A stretch of 12,243 nucleotides of DNA from an uncultured bacterium (GTDB lineage Bacteria; Actinomycetota; Coriobacteriia; Coriobacteriales; Coriobacteriaceae): assembly GCA_905215115.1 (NCBI GenBank), contig CAJMOP010000056.1, positions 1 to 12,243 of the forward strand, written 5' to 3'. The stretch's first letter is position 1. The number at the start of each line of letters is the position of its first letter. The notes under the pieces were generated by a model that was not told where the DNA came from, did no database searches, and saw only the letters and a program-made list of their open reading frames with translations. The position numbers and the translations under genes were made by a program. Of this stretch, positions 1 through 6,497 are shown piece after piece.

Positions 1-129
1 CGTCGCGCGCTGACCGTGCAGGCCGCGCAGGATTCGCAGCGTCAACGCGAGCTGCAAAAGTCGATCGGCGGCGTGGCGGACCCGTTCCGTTTGATCGGCC
101 TGGAGGCCGCGGGCACCGAGCAAGCCTAG
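1..129 (+). CDS. dnaG: C-terminal fragment, probable DNA primase DnaG
   Basis: An open frame enters from the left edge and ends at a TAG (127-129), giving 42 residues from RRALTVQAAQ to GLEAAGTEQA. The tail is helical and rich in Gln, Arg and Glu, and I see no catalytic motif in it. The name comes mainly from position: in actinobacteria and Coriobacteriia dnaG commonly sits directly upstream of rpoD, and a charged helical C-terminal tail would fit the DnaB-interacting end of a primase. DnaG would synthesise RNA primers at the replication fork. About 110 bp separate this stop from the rpoD start. That the frame is coding is well supported by the codon pattern and the clean stop; the identity is inference. 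Confidence 0.7.
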   Translation, partial: RRALTVQAAQDSQRQRELQKSIGGVADPFRLIGLEAAGTEQA

Positions 130-198
130 ATGTTGTGGTCAACCAGCGTATTCTCGCCTATATCCAGTCCTCTTTTTGGGTATAGACGTCAATGTGTG

Positions 199-207
199 TG
201 CTAAAGT
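199..207 (+). promoter_or_regulatory. Possible extended -10 promoter for rpoD
   Basis: TG-C-TAAAGT (199-207) has the TGn extension followed by a -10 matching TATAAT at 4 of 6 positions, 33 bases before the GTG start. No -35 hexamer stands at the right spacing (TTGGGT at 176-181 is 20 bases away), which is tolerable for an extended -10 promoter. Transcription may also read through from the upstream gene. Confidence 0.35.
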
Positions 208-239
208 ATTGAGTCCTGTGGACTATGAAGGGAGAATCT

Positions 240-1589
240 GTGCCAAAAAAGACTGAGAGCACGGGTACTGGGCTGGAATCCTACGTTGCAAAGCTCATGG
301 GCAACGGCTCAAACAGGACTTCGGTAACCGAGGACGAGATTCAGGTCGCCCTGAAGGATATCGATGTTTCTGACGAGCAGCTCACCGCGGTGTATTCCGC
401 GCTGCGCAACAGCGGCATCCAGATTATCTCCGCGAGCGGTAACGACGACGCCCCCATGGACGTCGACGATGACGATAACGATACCGATACCGACGATTTT
501 GATGACGACGACGAGCACGATTCCGGCTCGCTCGACGATCACGAGCTCAAGATGGCCCGTCAGGCCGACGCCGAGATGGGTTCTTCCAAGAGCAAGAAGA
601 AGCGCACCGTGCGCACGTCCCGTTCACGCTCCCGCGTGCGTGGCATCGATGCCTCCACGGTGATGCTGACCGGCGATCCGGTTCGTATGTACCTCAAGGA
701 GATCGGCAAGGTCGACCTGCTGACCGCCTCCGAAGAGGTCGATTTGGCCATGAAGATCGAGGCCGGTCTTGAGGCCACCGAGAAGCTCGAGGCTGCCGAT
801 GCCGGCGAGCTCGAGCTCACGCGTGCCGAGATGCGTCGTCTTACGCGCATTGAGAACGTGGGCCTCGAAGCCAAGCAGGCACTCATCAGCGCAAACCTGC
901 GTCTGGTCGTCTCCATCGCCAAACGCTATGTCGGCCGCGGCATGCTGTTCCTTGACCTGATCCAGGAGGGCAACCTCGGTCTGATCCGCGCTGTTGAGAA
1001 GTTCGACTACCAGAAGGGCTTTAAGTTCTCCACGTACGCCACGTGGTGGATCCGTCAGGCCATTACGCGCGCCATTGCCGATCAGGCCCGTACCATCCGT
1101 ATTCCCGTGCATATGGTCGAGACCATCAACAAGCTCGTCCGCGTGCAGCGCCAGCTCCTTCAGGACCTGGGTCGCGACCCGACCCCTGAGGAGATCGGTG
1201 CCGAGATGGACATGAGCGCCGACCGCGTCCGCGAGATCCAGAAGATTTCGCAGGAGCCCGTGTCGCTCGAGACCCCCATCGGCGAGGAAGAGGATTCCCA
1301 GCTGGGCGACTTCATCGAGGACTCCCAGGCTATCGTTCCGCCCGATGCCGCCAGCTTCTCCATGCTGCAGGAGCAGCTCACCCAGGTGCTCGACTCGCTT
1401 GCCGATCGTGAGCGCAAGGTTATCGAGCTGCGCTTTGGCCTTGTCGACGGGCATCCCCGCACGCTCGAGGAGGTCGGTCGCGAGTTTGGTGTCACGCGCG
1501 AGCGTATCCGCCAGATCGAGTCCAAGACCCTGGCCAAGCTTCGTCACCCGAGCCGCAGCAGCAAGCTCAAAGACTATATCGAAAGCTAG
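240..1589 (+). CDS. rpoD: RNA polymerase primary sigma factor RpoD (sigma-70/SigA)
   Basis: The housekeeping sigma factor, which directs core RNA polymerase to -35/-10 promoters. I start it at GTG 240, because AAGGGAG (228-234) sits five bases upstream; an in-frame ATG at 225 overlaps that ribosome-binding site. The product has 449 residues. A region 1.1-like segment spans about 30-66. A very acidic tract runs from about 69 to 100, with several runs of four Asp, followed by a Lys/Arg-rich stretch (117-134). Region 1.2 starts at TGDPVRMYLKEIG (144-156). Regions 2.1-2.4 include ANLRLVVSIAKRYVGRG, LIQEGNLGLIRAVEKFDY and FSTYATWWIRQAITRAI (218-280). Region 3 follows, and the region 4.2 helix-turn-helix is EEVGREFGVTRERIRQIE (410-427). 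Region 1.1 plus all conserved blocks mark a primary sigma, not an alternative one. Identity is essentially certain. Confidence 0.98.
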   Translation: MPKKTESTGTGLESYVAKLMGNGSNRTSVTEDEIQVALKDIDVSDEQLTAVYSALRNSGIQIISASGNDDAPMDVDDDDNDTDTDDFDDDDEHDSGSLDDHELKMARQADAEMGSSKSKKKRTVRTSRSRSRVRGIDASTVMLTGDPVRMYLKEIGKVDLLTASEEVDLAMKIEAGLEATEKLEAADAGELELTRAEMRRLTRIENVGLEAKQALISANLRLVVSIAKRYVGRGMLFLDLIQEGNLGLIRAVEKFDYQKGFKFSTYATWWIRQAITRAIADQARTIRIPVHMVETINKLVRVQRQLLQDLGRDPTPEEIGAEMDMSADRVREIQKISQEPVSLETPIGEEEDSQLGDFIEDSQAIVPPDAASFSMLQEQLTQVLDSLADRERKVIELRFGLVDGHPRTLEEVGREFGVTRERIRQIESKTLAKLRHPSRSSKLKDYIES

Positions 1590-1591
1590 GA

Positions 1592-1619
1592 GTTACGCGG
1601 TTTTACCAAACCGCGTAAC
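1592..1619 (+). terminator. Perfect 12-bp hairpin just after rpoD
   Basis: GTTACGCGGTTT (1592-1603) and AAACCGCGTAAC (1608-1619) are perfectly complementary around a TACC loop, beginning two bases after the rpoD stop. No T run follows, so it may protect or process the 3' end rather than terminate; the strong terminator lies just downstream. Confidence 0.55.
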
Positions 1620-1632
1620 GGATCGACGCTGC

Positions 1633-1732
1633 GCGCCGCCCAGAGCGACAATTTGTCATTCAAAAGGCAAGGCATGACCAGAAGGTCTATGCCTTGCCTT
1701 TTTCATGCCAACTTGTTCGCCCTGGGCGGCGC
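1633..1732 (+). terminator. Long nested stem-loop; strong terminator of rpoD
   Basis: The core is a perfect 14-bp stem, AAAAGGCAAGGCAT (1662-1675) with ATGCCTTGCCTTTT (1689-1702). It is capped by a further GACC-AGAA-GGTC hairpin (1676-1687) and ends in five T. Around it lies a second shell: bases 1633-1651 pair with 1713-1732, including a perfect 10-bp GCGCCGCCCA/TGGGCGGCGC, one mismatch and one bulge. The inner part is a classic intrinsic terminator, and on the minus strand the A run gives T as well, so it may also stop pdxST transcripts. The outer shell is more than a terminator needs. Confidence 0.8.
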
Positions 1733-1770
1733 TCGCTGGCGTTGCCAAAACATCGGCGTTGCCTTGATCA

Positions 1771-1800
1771 AAACCTGCCAAAAAGGGGCAGGTTTATTTT
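1771..1800. terminator. Possible bidirectional terminator
   Basis: AAACCTGCC (1771-1779) and GGCAGGTTT (1787-1795) form a 9-bp stem with an A-rich loop. ATTTT follows on the plus strand, and GATCAAAACC upstream reads as a short T run on the minus strand. It sits between convergent rpoD and pdxT, where bidirectional termination would be expected. Confidence 0.5.
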
Positions 1801-1838
1801 GGTCGGTTTTATCTGAGCAAACGTGGTTGTCTATCGCA

Positions 1839-1900
1839 ATGTAGTCGTTGGGAACGTTCTTGTTTGAGTAGTCGGTTAAGAGCGACCCCAATGACTACAT
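1839..1900. repeat. Long imperfect inverted repeat (hairpin)
   Basis: The outer arms ATGTAGTCGTTGGG (1839-1852) and CCCAATGACTACAT (1887-1900) pair over 14 bp with one G-T wobble. After a 2x2 internal loop, the inner arms CGTTCTT (1855-1861) and AAGAGCG (1878-1884) add 7 bp with one wobble, leaving a 16-base loop. No T run adjoins it. It holds no plausible gene; function unknown. Confidence 0.6.
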
Positions 1901-1905
1901 AGCAT

Positions 1906-1969
1906 GAGAGTGGATAATCTCCCGGTTTGAGCCTGCATTCAAGCTTGAAGTGGGAGATTATCCGCTCTC
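1906..1969. repeat. 18-bp inverted repeat near the 3' end of pdxT
   Basis: GAGAGTGGATAATCTCCC (1906-1923) pairs with GGGAGATTATCCGCTCTC (1952-1969) except for one position. That position is a U-G wobble in plus-strand RNA but an A-C mismatch in minus-strand RNA. The 28-base loop contains the palindrome TTCAAGCTTGAA. It lies 24 bases past the pdxT stop and could cap the 3' end of the pdxST mRNA. No convincing U tract is present in either direction. Confidence 0.6.
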
Positions 1970-1992
1970 GTTTCGTTTGTTGATTTCGATGC

Positions 1993-2580
1993 CTACATTT
2001 GTAGGAACAGTTCGTGGAGGCGGGTGTCTTCGTCGAGTTCGGGGTGGAAGGTTACGCCGAGCTGATTGTCTTGGCGGGCAGCGACGATGCGGCCATCGAC
2101 TTCGGCCAGGGCCTTGGCGTCGCCGTGGACCTCGACGATGCGGGGCGCGCGGATAAACGTCAGCGGCGCTTCGCCGTCGATGCCGGCTACTTGCCCCTTG
2201 GTTCGAAAGCTGCCGAGCTGCCTGCCGTAGGCATTGCGCTCGACAAGTACATCCATGGTTGCCAAACGCGGCGTGCCTTTATCGTCATGGGCGGCAAGGT
2301 CGTGAGCCAGTAGAATCAAGCCGGCGCAGGTGCCCAGGACGGGCATGCCTTCAGCGATACGGGCGCGAAGCTCCTCGAGCATGCCCAGCTCATCAAGCAG
2401 CTTCCCTTGAACGGTGGACTCGCCGCCGGGAAGTACCAGACGGTCAAAGTCCTGCATCAAATCAGCCGCCTGCCTCAGCTCAATACAACGTGCGCCCAGC
2501 TCGGATAGTCTTGTCTCGTGCTCGGCAAAAGCGCCTTGGACCGCCAGCACGGCGACCGTCTGGCCTGCATAATCGCTCAT
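1993..2580 (-). CDS. pdxT: PLP synthase glutaminase subunit PdxT
   Basis: The glutaminase half of the ribose-5-phosphate-dependent (DXP-independent) pyridoxal 5'-phosphate synthase. It hydrolyses glutamine and passes ammonia to PdxS in the cytoplasmic PdxST complex. The 195 residues are the normal family length. The start AVLAVQGAFAEHE, the PGGES loop (51-55), the nucleophile Cys85 in GTCAGLILLA, and His179 with Glu181 in FHPELDED complete the class I glutamine amidotransferase triad. The PRIVEV and RQDNQLGVTFHPE stretches are typical of PdxT. It follows pdxS with 20 bases between genes and has an AAAGGA ribosome-binding site, so the two are one transcript. The hairpins at 1771-1969 are candidate 3' ends. 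Confidence 0.97.
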   Translation of the reverse strand: MSDYAGQTVAVLAVQGAFAEHETRLSELGARCIELRQAADLMQDFDRLVLPGGESTVQGKLLDELGMLEELRARIAEGMPVLGTCAGLILLAHDLAAHDDKGTPRLATMDVLVERNAYGRQLGSFRTKGQVAGIDGEAPLTFIRAPRIVEVHGDAKALAEVDGRIVAARQDNQLGVTFHPELDEDTRLHELFLQM

Positions 2581-2600
2581 GTGAGATCCTTTCTGCTGGA

Positions 2601-3491
2601 CTAGCGTCCGCGCTCCTCCATGATGATCTCGATCTCGTCAGCGTTGATACCGACCATGGCCTCGCCCAGGTCCTCAGAAAGCTCGGCAATGAGCTTGGCG
2701 TCGGTGAAGTTTGCCACAGCCTTAACGATGGCGGCGGCGCGTTTGGCGGGGTCGCCGCTCTTAAAGATGCCCGAGCCGACAAAGACGCCCTCGGCACCCA
2801 GCTGCATCATCAGCGCGGCGTCCGCGGGGGTTGCTACACCGCCGGCGGCAAAGTTCACCACGGGAAGCTTGCCCGTGGCATGGACCTCGCGCACAAGCTC
2901 GACTGGAACTTGCAGTTGCTTAGCTGCCTCAAAGAGCTCGTCATCGCGCAGAGCAGCAACGTCGCGGATTTGCTTTTGAATCTTGCGCATGTGGCGCACG
3001 GCTTGGACGACGTCGCCCGTGCCCGGCTCGCCCTTGGTGCGAATCATTGTGGCGCCCTCGGCGACACGGCGCAACGCTTCGCCCAGATCGCGGGCACCGC
3101 AGACAAACGGGACGTCAAACTGGGTCTTATCGATGTGGTAGACATCGTCGGCGGGGGAGAGAACCTCGGACTCATCGATGTAGTCGATCTCGATGGCCTG
3201 AAGGACCTGCGCCTCGACGATGTGACCGATGCGGCACTTGGCCATGACGGGGATGGAGACGGCCTCTTGAATGCCCTTGATCATCTTGGGGTCACTCATG
3301 CGCGACACGCCGCCGGCGGCGCGGATGTCGGCCGGGATGCGCTCGAGAGCCATGACGGCGCAGGCGCCTGCCTCCTCGGCGATACGTGCCTGCTCGGGCG
3401 TGGTGACGTCCATGATGACGCCGCCCTTGAGCATCTGCGCGAGCTCGCGATTGAGTTTGACGCGATCTGCCTTGCTGGTCTGTTCTGCCAT
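2601..3491 (-). CDS. pdxS: PLP synthase subunit PdxS
   Basis: The synthase subunit of the PdxST complex, which condenses ribose 5-phosphate, glyceraldehyde 3-phosphate and ammonia into pyridoxal 5'-phosphate on a TIM barrel. I start it at ATG 3491 (MAEQTSKADR), because AAGGGAG lies five bases upstream; a longer frame to 3533 has no such site. This gives 296 residues, the usual size. Asp28 in GGVIMDVT, Lys85 in PVMAKCRIGH (imine lysine) and Lys153 in RTKGEPGTG match the family's catalytic residues. NFAAGGVATPADAALMMQLG and VGSGIF form the phosphate-binding part of the barrel. It is first in the pdxST operon and divergent from the MocR-type regulator. A candidate promoter is TTCAAT, 18 bases, TATTAT (minus strand, 3579-3608). 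Confidence 0.98.
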   Translation of the reverse strand: MAEQTSKADRVKLNRELAQMLKGGVIMDVTTPEQARIAEEAGACAVMALERIPADIRAAGGVSRMSDPKMIKGIQEAVSIPVMAKCRIGHIVEAQVLQAIEIDYIDESEVLSPADDVYHIDKTQFDVPFVCGARDLGEALRRVAEGATMIRTKGEPGTGDVVQAVRHMRKIQKQIRDVAALRDDELFEAAKQLQVPVELVREVHATGKLPVVNFAAGGVATPADAALMMQLGAEGVFVGSGIFKSGDPAKRAAAIVKAVANFTDAKLIAELSEDLGEAMVGINADEIEIIMEERGR

Positions 3492-3551
3492 GGTTGCTCC
3501 CTTGGTTGGCATGTGCATTGCTTGACGGAACATCCTATCGGGGAGCTAGGC

Positions 3552-3580
3552 ATGGCAAAATACTCAGTTTTCGAGATAAT
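3552..3580 (+). promoter_or_regulatory. Putative promoter of the MocR/PdxR regulator
   Basis: ATGGCA (3552-3557), a 17-bp spacer and GATAAT (3575-3580) match the sigma-70 consensus at 4 and 5 of 6 positions. The predicted start near 3587 falls inside the first ATAAGGTCAG repeat, which would suit autorepression. A face-to-face minus-strand candidate for pdxS overlaps it. Confidence 0.5.
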
Positions 3581-3581
3581 A

Positions 3582-3625
3582 ATAAGGTCAGCTTAATACC
3601 AGATTGAACAGCTCGATAAGGTCAG
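3582..3625. promoter_or_regulatory. Putative PdxR operator: direct repeats of ATAAGGTCAG
   Basis: ATAAGGTCAG occurs exactly at 3582-3591 and 3616-3625, 34 bases apart start to start, in the gap between divergent pdxS and the regulator. MocR/PdxR regulators are known to bind direct repeats in such divergent regions. The first copy overlaps the predicted start of the regulator transcript. The second lies upstream of the candidate pdxS -35, where an activator could act. Assignment to this regulator is inference from position and pattern. Confidence 0.5.
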
Positions 3626-3636
3626 GTGATAAACTC

Positions 3637-5076
3637 ATGCTTGACTACAATTTGGAAAAACGCGGCGAAGCATCGCTCTATGAGTATGTTTACCAGCAAA
3701 TCCGAGATGATATCGTAGCTGGACGCATTACGGCGGGGGAGCATCTGCCGTCCAAGCGCGCCTTTGCCAGTCATCTGGGAATCAGTGTTATTACCATCGA
3801 GAATGCATATAGCCAGTTACTCGCTGAGGGCTATATTTGCTCAATGCCACGTCGTGGCTACTACGCTTGCGAGCTTCCGGATGCACCGGTTTTGGCTTCG
3901 GCTGCGGAGGGCATCGACCGAGATGCCGTCTCTGTGGGCCCCAGCGTGCATGATGTCAACGGACAGGTCGAGCGATTCGATGCGCTTTCTCCTTCTGCTT
4001 TGGAGGCGGCGCGGCTTTGGCAAAGCGCGCTACGGGCGACGCTGGCATCCGAGGACGAGCGCGAAATCTTTTCGCCCGCACCGGCGCAGGGCACTGCTCG
4101 GCTGCGACGTGCGATTGCGCACCATCTACGCGGGACGAGGGGTATGAATGTCGACCCCAACAACATTGTTATCGGTGCGGGCGCCCAGCTGCTCGATACC
4201 ATGCTGGTTCAGTTGCTTGGAGCCGACAAGGTGTATGCCGTTGAGGATCCGGGCTATCTGCGCCTGACGCGCATCTATCAGGCTATGGGTTGCGAAGTGC
4301 GTCATATCCCGTTGGACGGTGAAGGCGTGGACTTGAGTGCTCTGCAGAAAACCGGGGCGGATGTCCTTCACCTGATGCCGTCTCACCAATATCCGACCGG
4401 CCTTGTGACGAGCATTGCGCGTCGCTATGCCCTGCTGAGCTGGGCCGCCGAGCAGCCGGACCGGTATCTCATCGAAGATGACTTTGATTGTGAGTTTCGC
4501 CTTGCCGGCAAGCCGATTCCCGCGCTCGCGTCGATCGATGCCGCCCAATCGGTCATCTACACCAACACCTTTTCAAAAAGTCTGTCGTCGGCCCTGCGTT
4601 TGGCGTATATGGTCCTGCCTGATGAGCTGATGGAACGGTTTAGGCGCAACCTTGGTTTTTACGCCTCGTCGGTGAGTTCTGTTGACCAGGTCGCTTTGGC
4701 TCGCTTGCTGGAATCGGGTGATTACGAGCGACATGTGAACCGCGTGCGCGTTCGAGCTCGCGAGGCGCGTGATGGCCTGACGGCGCTTGTGCGAAAGGCG
4801 TTTCCGGCGGGGGAGTTTTTGGTTGAGCACGCGGATGCCGGCCTCTACTGCGTCGTAGTTGCGGAGTGCGATACGGGCGGAAACTCTTTTACACGCGCCC
4901 TCGCGCGCTCGAGCATCCCTTACATCGATATCAATGACTGTTTTTGGTGTCCCGATGGCGCACATGGATCTTCAAACCCGACTCGAATCCTTGTCCAGTA
5001 CGACGATTTGAGTCCAAATGAGCTAAATACCCTGGAATCGCAGCTAATGGGCGCACCCTCTAACCTAAGTGAGTAG
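3637..5076 (+). CDS. pdxR: MocR-family PLP-sensing transcription regulator (PdxR-like)
   Basis: A GntR-type winged helix fused to a fold-type I aminotransferase-like domain, 479 residues from ATG 3637 (AGGTGA seven bases upstream). The N-terminal domain (about 14-78) contains LPSKRAFASHLGISVITIENAYSQL and the wing GYICSMPRRGYY. The C-terminal domain has NNIVIGAGAQ (175-184), the PSHQYPTG loop (248-255), the EDDFDCEFR motif (280-288) and the expected PLP-anchoring Lys314 in TFSKSLSSALRL. Divergence from pdxST indicates it senses PLP and controls PLP synthesis; this is known for PdxR proteins and inferred here. Its last codons CTA AGT GAG TAG lie inside the left inverted repeat of a 119-bp element. 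The C-terminal LSE is therefore element-derived and the native end may have been altered. Confidence 0.93.
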   Translation: MLDYNLEKRGEASLYEYVYQQIRDDIVAGRITAGEHLPSKRAFASHLGISVITIENAYSQLLAEGYICSMPRRGYYACELPDAPVLASAAEGIDRDAVSVGPSVHDVNGQVERFDALSPSALEAARLWQSALRATLASEDEREIFSPAPAQGTARLRRAIAHHLRGTRGMNVDPNNIVIGAGAQLLDTMLVQLLGADKVYAVEDPGYLRLTRIYQAMGCEVRHIPLDGEGVDLSALQKTGADVLHLMPSHQYPTGLVTSIARRYALLSWAAEQPDRYLIEDDFDCEFRLAGKPIPALASIDAAQSVIYTNTFSKSLSSALRLAYMVLPDELMERFRRNLGFYASSVSSVDQVALARLLESGDYERHVNRVRVRAREARDGLTALVRKAFPAGEFLVEHADAGLYCVVVAECDTGGNSFTRALARSSIPYIDINDCFWCPDGAHGSSNPTRILVQYDDLSPNELNTLESQLMGAPSNLSE

Positions 5077-5185
5077 GCTTTTAGCGTGAGGAGGACCAGG
5101 CCGTTTTGTAGCAAGCTATCTACCTGCGATTTTGTGAAGCAGTTTAGTCGGTCTGCTCGGCGGGTCCTAAATAGTCTACTCACTT
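5067..5185 (+). repeat. 119-bp inverted-repeat element, copy A
   Basis: The unit runs from AAGTGAGTAG to CTACTCACTT, with the left terminal repeat overlapping the regulator's stop codon (5074-5076). Aligned without gaps, it matches copy B (6488-6606) at 89 of 119 positions by my hand count. The ends and two internal blocks, GACCAGGCCGTTTTGTA and TACCTGCG, are best conserved. The copy A ends are less perfect than those of B (AGTAGGCTTTT against AAATAGTCTACT). No transposase frame fits in it, so it would be a non-autonomous element (MITE- or REP-like). The two copies have the same orientation. Confidence 0.8.
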
Positions 5186-5220
5186 GCCGCGCAAGGCTTC
5201 CGCATGAGAAAAGAAGCGGG

Positions 5221-5286
5221 GTTTTCAACAACGCTCCGTCCAGTTCTTGGCAAGCTTTTGGCCAGTTGGGGAGGGCTGTTGAAAAC
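5221..5286. repeat. Inverted repeat upstream of the nuclease gene
   Basis: GTTTTCAACA (5221-5230) and TGTTGAAAAC (5277-5286) are a perfect 10-bp inverted repeat. Inside it, after a 3x3 mismatch, CTCC (5234-5237) can pair with GGAG (5270-5273). It lies between element A and the start of the repeat-flanked gene, 84 bases before that start. It could be an operator, a leader structure or part of an element boundary. Confidence 0.5.
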
Positions 5287-5369
5287 TTAACAGTCCGTTC
5301 GACGCCCTTTTCGGTGCGTTCGCGCCAATGCGTGAGTACCAGGGTTGAAATCCGTGTTCTCCTGTGCCT

Positions 5370-6497
5370 ATGAAGGATCTACTTTGTGACATATCGGCTT
5401 TTAGGTACTGGCGCTTGCCCCCTCAAGTCCTTGCTTTGTGTCCGCCGCTTCCACGACCGGAAGAAGACCGGCAGCGATATGACCTTGTCCGTAACCCGAC
5501 GGCTAAGGTTGCGCTCGGCTTTCCGTTGTATACGTTGGTTCGAACGAGAAACAAGCGGACTTGCCCTGCCGGCATGAGGCAGCGGCTGTTTCTCGGTGAG
5601 CTCCCCAGGGAATCCGTGCTAGAAACGGAGCATGGGTTTTTGATTACGTCTCCTCTACTGACGGCATTCATCATGTTGCGGCATCTGACGGATCTTCAGC
5701 TTCTTTTGGTATTGGCGGAGATGTGCGGTTTGTTTGCGGTGTGTGCCCTGCCGGCGGCACTCGAGGCGGAGCTTTCGCGTGCAATTGATTCGGGCGCGAT
5801 TCCGACAACTTCGGGCTGGACACGCTGTCCGTCCGAGGATGGCGTCGCTTCAGATTTATGGCGTCGCGACGCTTTGGTTTTGAGCGGAGACCTCGACCGT
5901 TTTTGTTCAGATGTTTACGGGATGCGGTACGGCAAGCGATTTATGGCGGTGTCGCGTTTCGTTCCGCTGGGCGCCGCATCGCCCTTTGAGGTCGAGGCGT
6001 ATTTGTTGTTTGCACTGCCGCGAACACTAGGGGGCGAAGGTTTTTGCGGCATAGAGCTCAATGTCGAAGTGAGGCTAGGTGCAAGTGCTCGAGCGATTGT
6101 GGGAAAGTCCCGCGTCTTTATCGACCTGCTTCTGTCTTCGCCGGACGGAGCGCGACAGGTGGCCATTGAATGTCAGGGAAAGGCCTCGCACGGGCGCGCA
6201 GGGGACGGCTTGCGTGACGCTGACCGCATGACGGCCCTTCAGGCCATGGGCTACGATGTACTTCTCCTGACACACAGACAGATATTCGATGAGGATAAAT
6301 TCCGCGCGATCGTTAAGGCCGTATGCAGGATGCTCGATGCTGAATATCGTGATAAAAGTTCAGATGAGCAAAGGGCTGAGACATTACTCCGGTCCGAACT
6401 ATTCGTTGACTGGACAAAATTGGGAGTAATCGACGGAAAGATGCCCGTTAGACACAAAACAGCTCGATCGTGGACGGCTGCGGTTCTAAGTGAGTAG
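5370..6497 (+). CDS. Repeat-flanked protein with C-terminal PD-(D/E)XK (DUF559/Vsr-like) nuclease domain
   Basis: A 375-residue protein from ATG 5370; a GTG at 5364 would add two residues, and neither has a clear ribosome-binding site. An in-frame stop at 5346 rules out a longer start. I do not recognise the N-terminal half (MKDLLCDISAFRYWRLPP...). The stretch around 92-120 (ITSPLLTAFIMLRHL) resembles the segment before the nuclease in actinobacterial AbiEi/DUF559 proteins. The C-terminal domain (about 204-325) has SPFEVEA, then VFIDLLL (Asp252), IECQGKASH (Glu267, Lys271), DADRMTALQAMGYDVLLLTH and an amphipathic helix. This is the order D...ExxxK...D-R-GY-T of the DUF559/Vsr branch of PD-(D/E)XK folds. 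The ECQGK spacing is unusual. It ends CTA AGT GAG TAG inside element B. By eye it is less GC-rich than its neighbours. A defence or element-linked nuclease is possible; substrate unknown. Confidence 0.8.
   Translation: MKDLLCDISAFRYWRLPPQVLALCPPLPRPEEDRQRYDLVRNPTAKVALGFPLYTLVRTRNKRTCPAGMRQRLFLGELPRESVLETEHGFLITSPLLTAFIMLRHLTDLQLLLVLAEMCGLFAVCALPAALEAELSRAIDSGAIPTTSGWTRCPSEDGVASDLWRRDALVLSGDLDRFCSDVYGMRYGKRFMAVSRFVPLGAASPFEVEAYLLFALPRTLGGEGFCGIELNVEVRLGASARAIVGKSRVFIDLLLSSPDGARQVAIECQGKASHGRAGDGLRDADRMTALQAMGYDVLLLTHRQIFDEDKFRAIVKAVCRMLDAEYRDKSSDEQRAETLLRSELFVDWTKLGVIDGKMPVRHKTARSWTAAVLSE

Noticed and set aside
624..1547. 307-codon minus-strand frame inside rpoD
   Set aside because: Antisense shadow of the sigma factor gene; composition is the mirror of rpoD codons and no start signal is present.
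1653..1844. 63-codon frame in the rpoD-pdxT gap
   Set aside because: It lies wholly within terminator and hairpin sequence and has no ribosome-binding site.
2259..3596. Long plus-strand open frame (445 codons) opposite pdxS and pdxT
   Set aside because: It is the antisense shadow of two well-recognised genes in GC-rich codon usage, with no ribosome-binding site and no recognisable domain.
5186..5225. Weak terminator GCTTC...GAAGC followed by GGGGTTTT
   Set aside because: Only a 5-bp stem with a 12-base loop and a G-interrupted T run; too weak to call.
5086..5373. 95-codon plus-strand frame spanning element A and the nuclease leader
   Set aside because: It starts inside the repeat, lacks a ribosome-binding site and has no recognisable domain.
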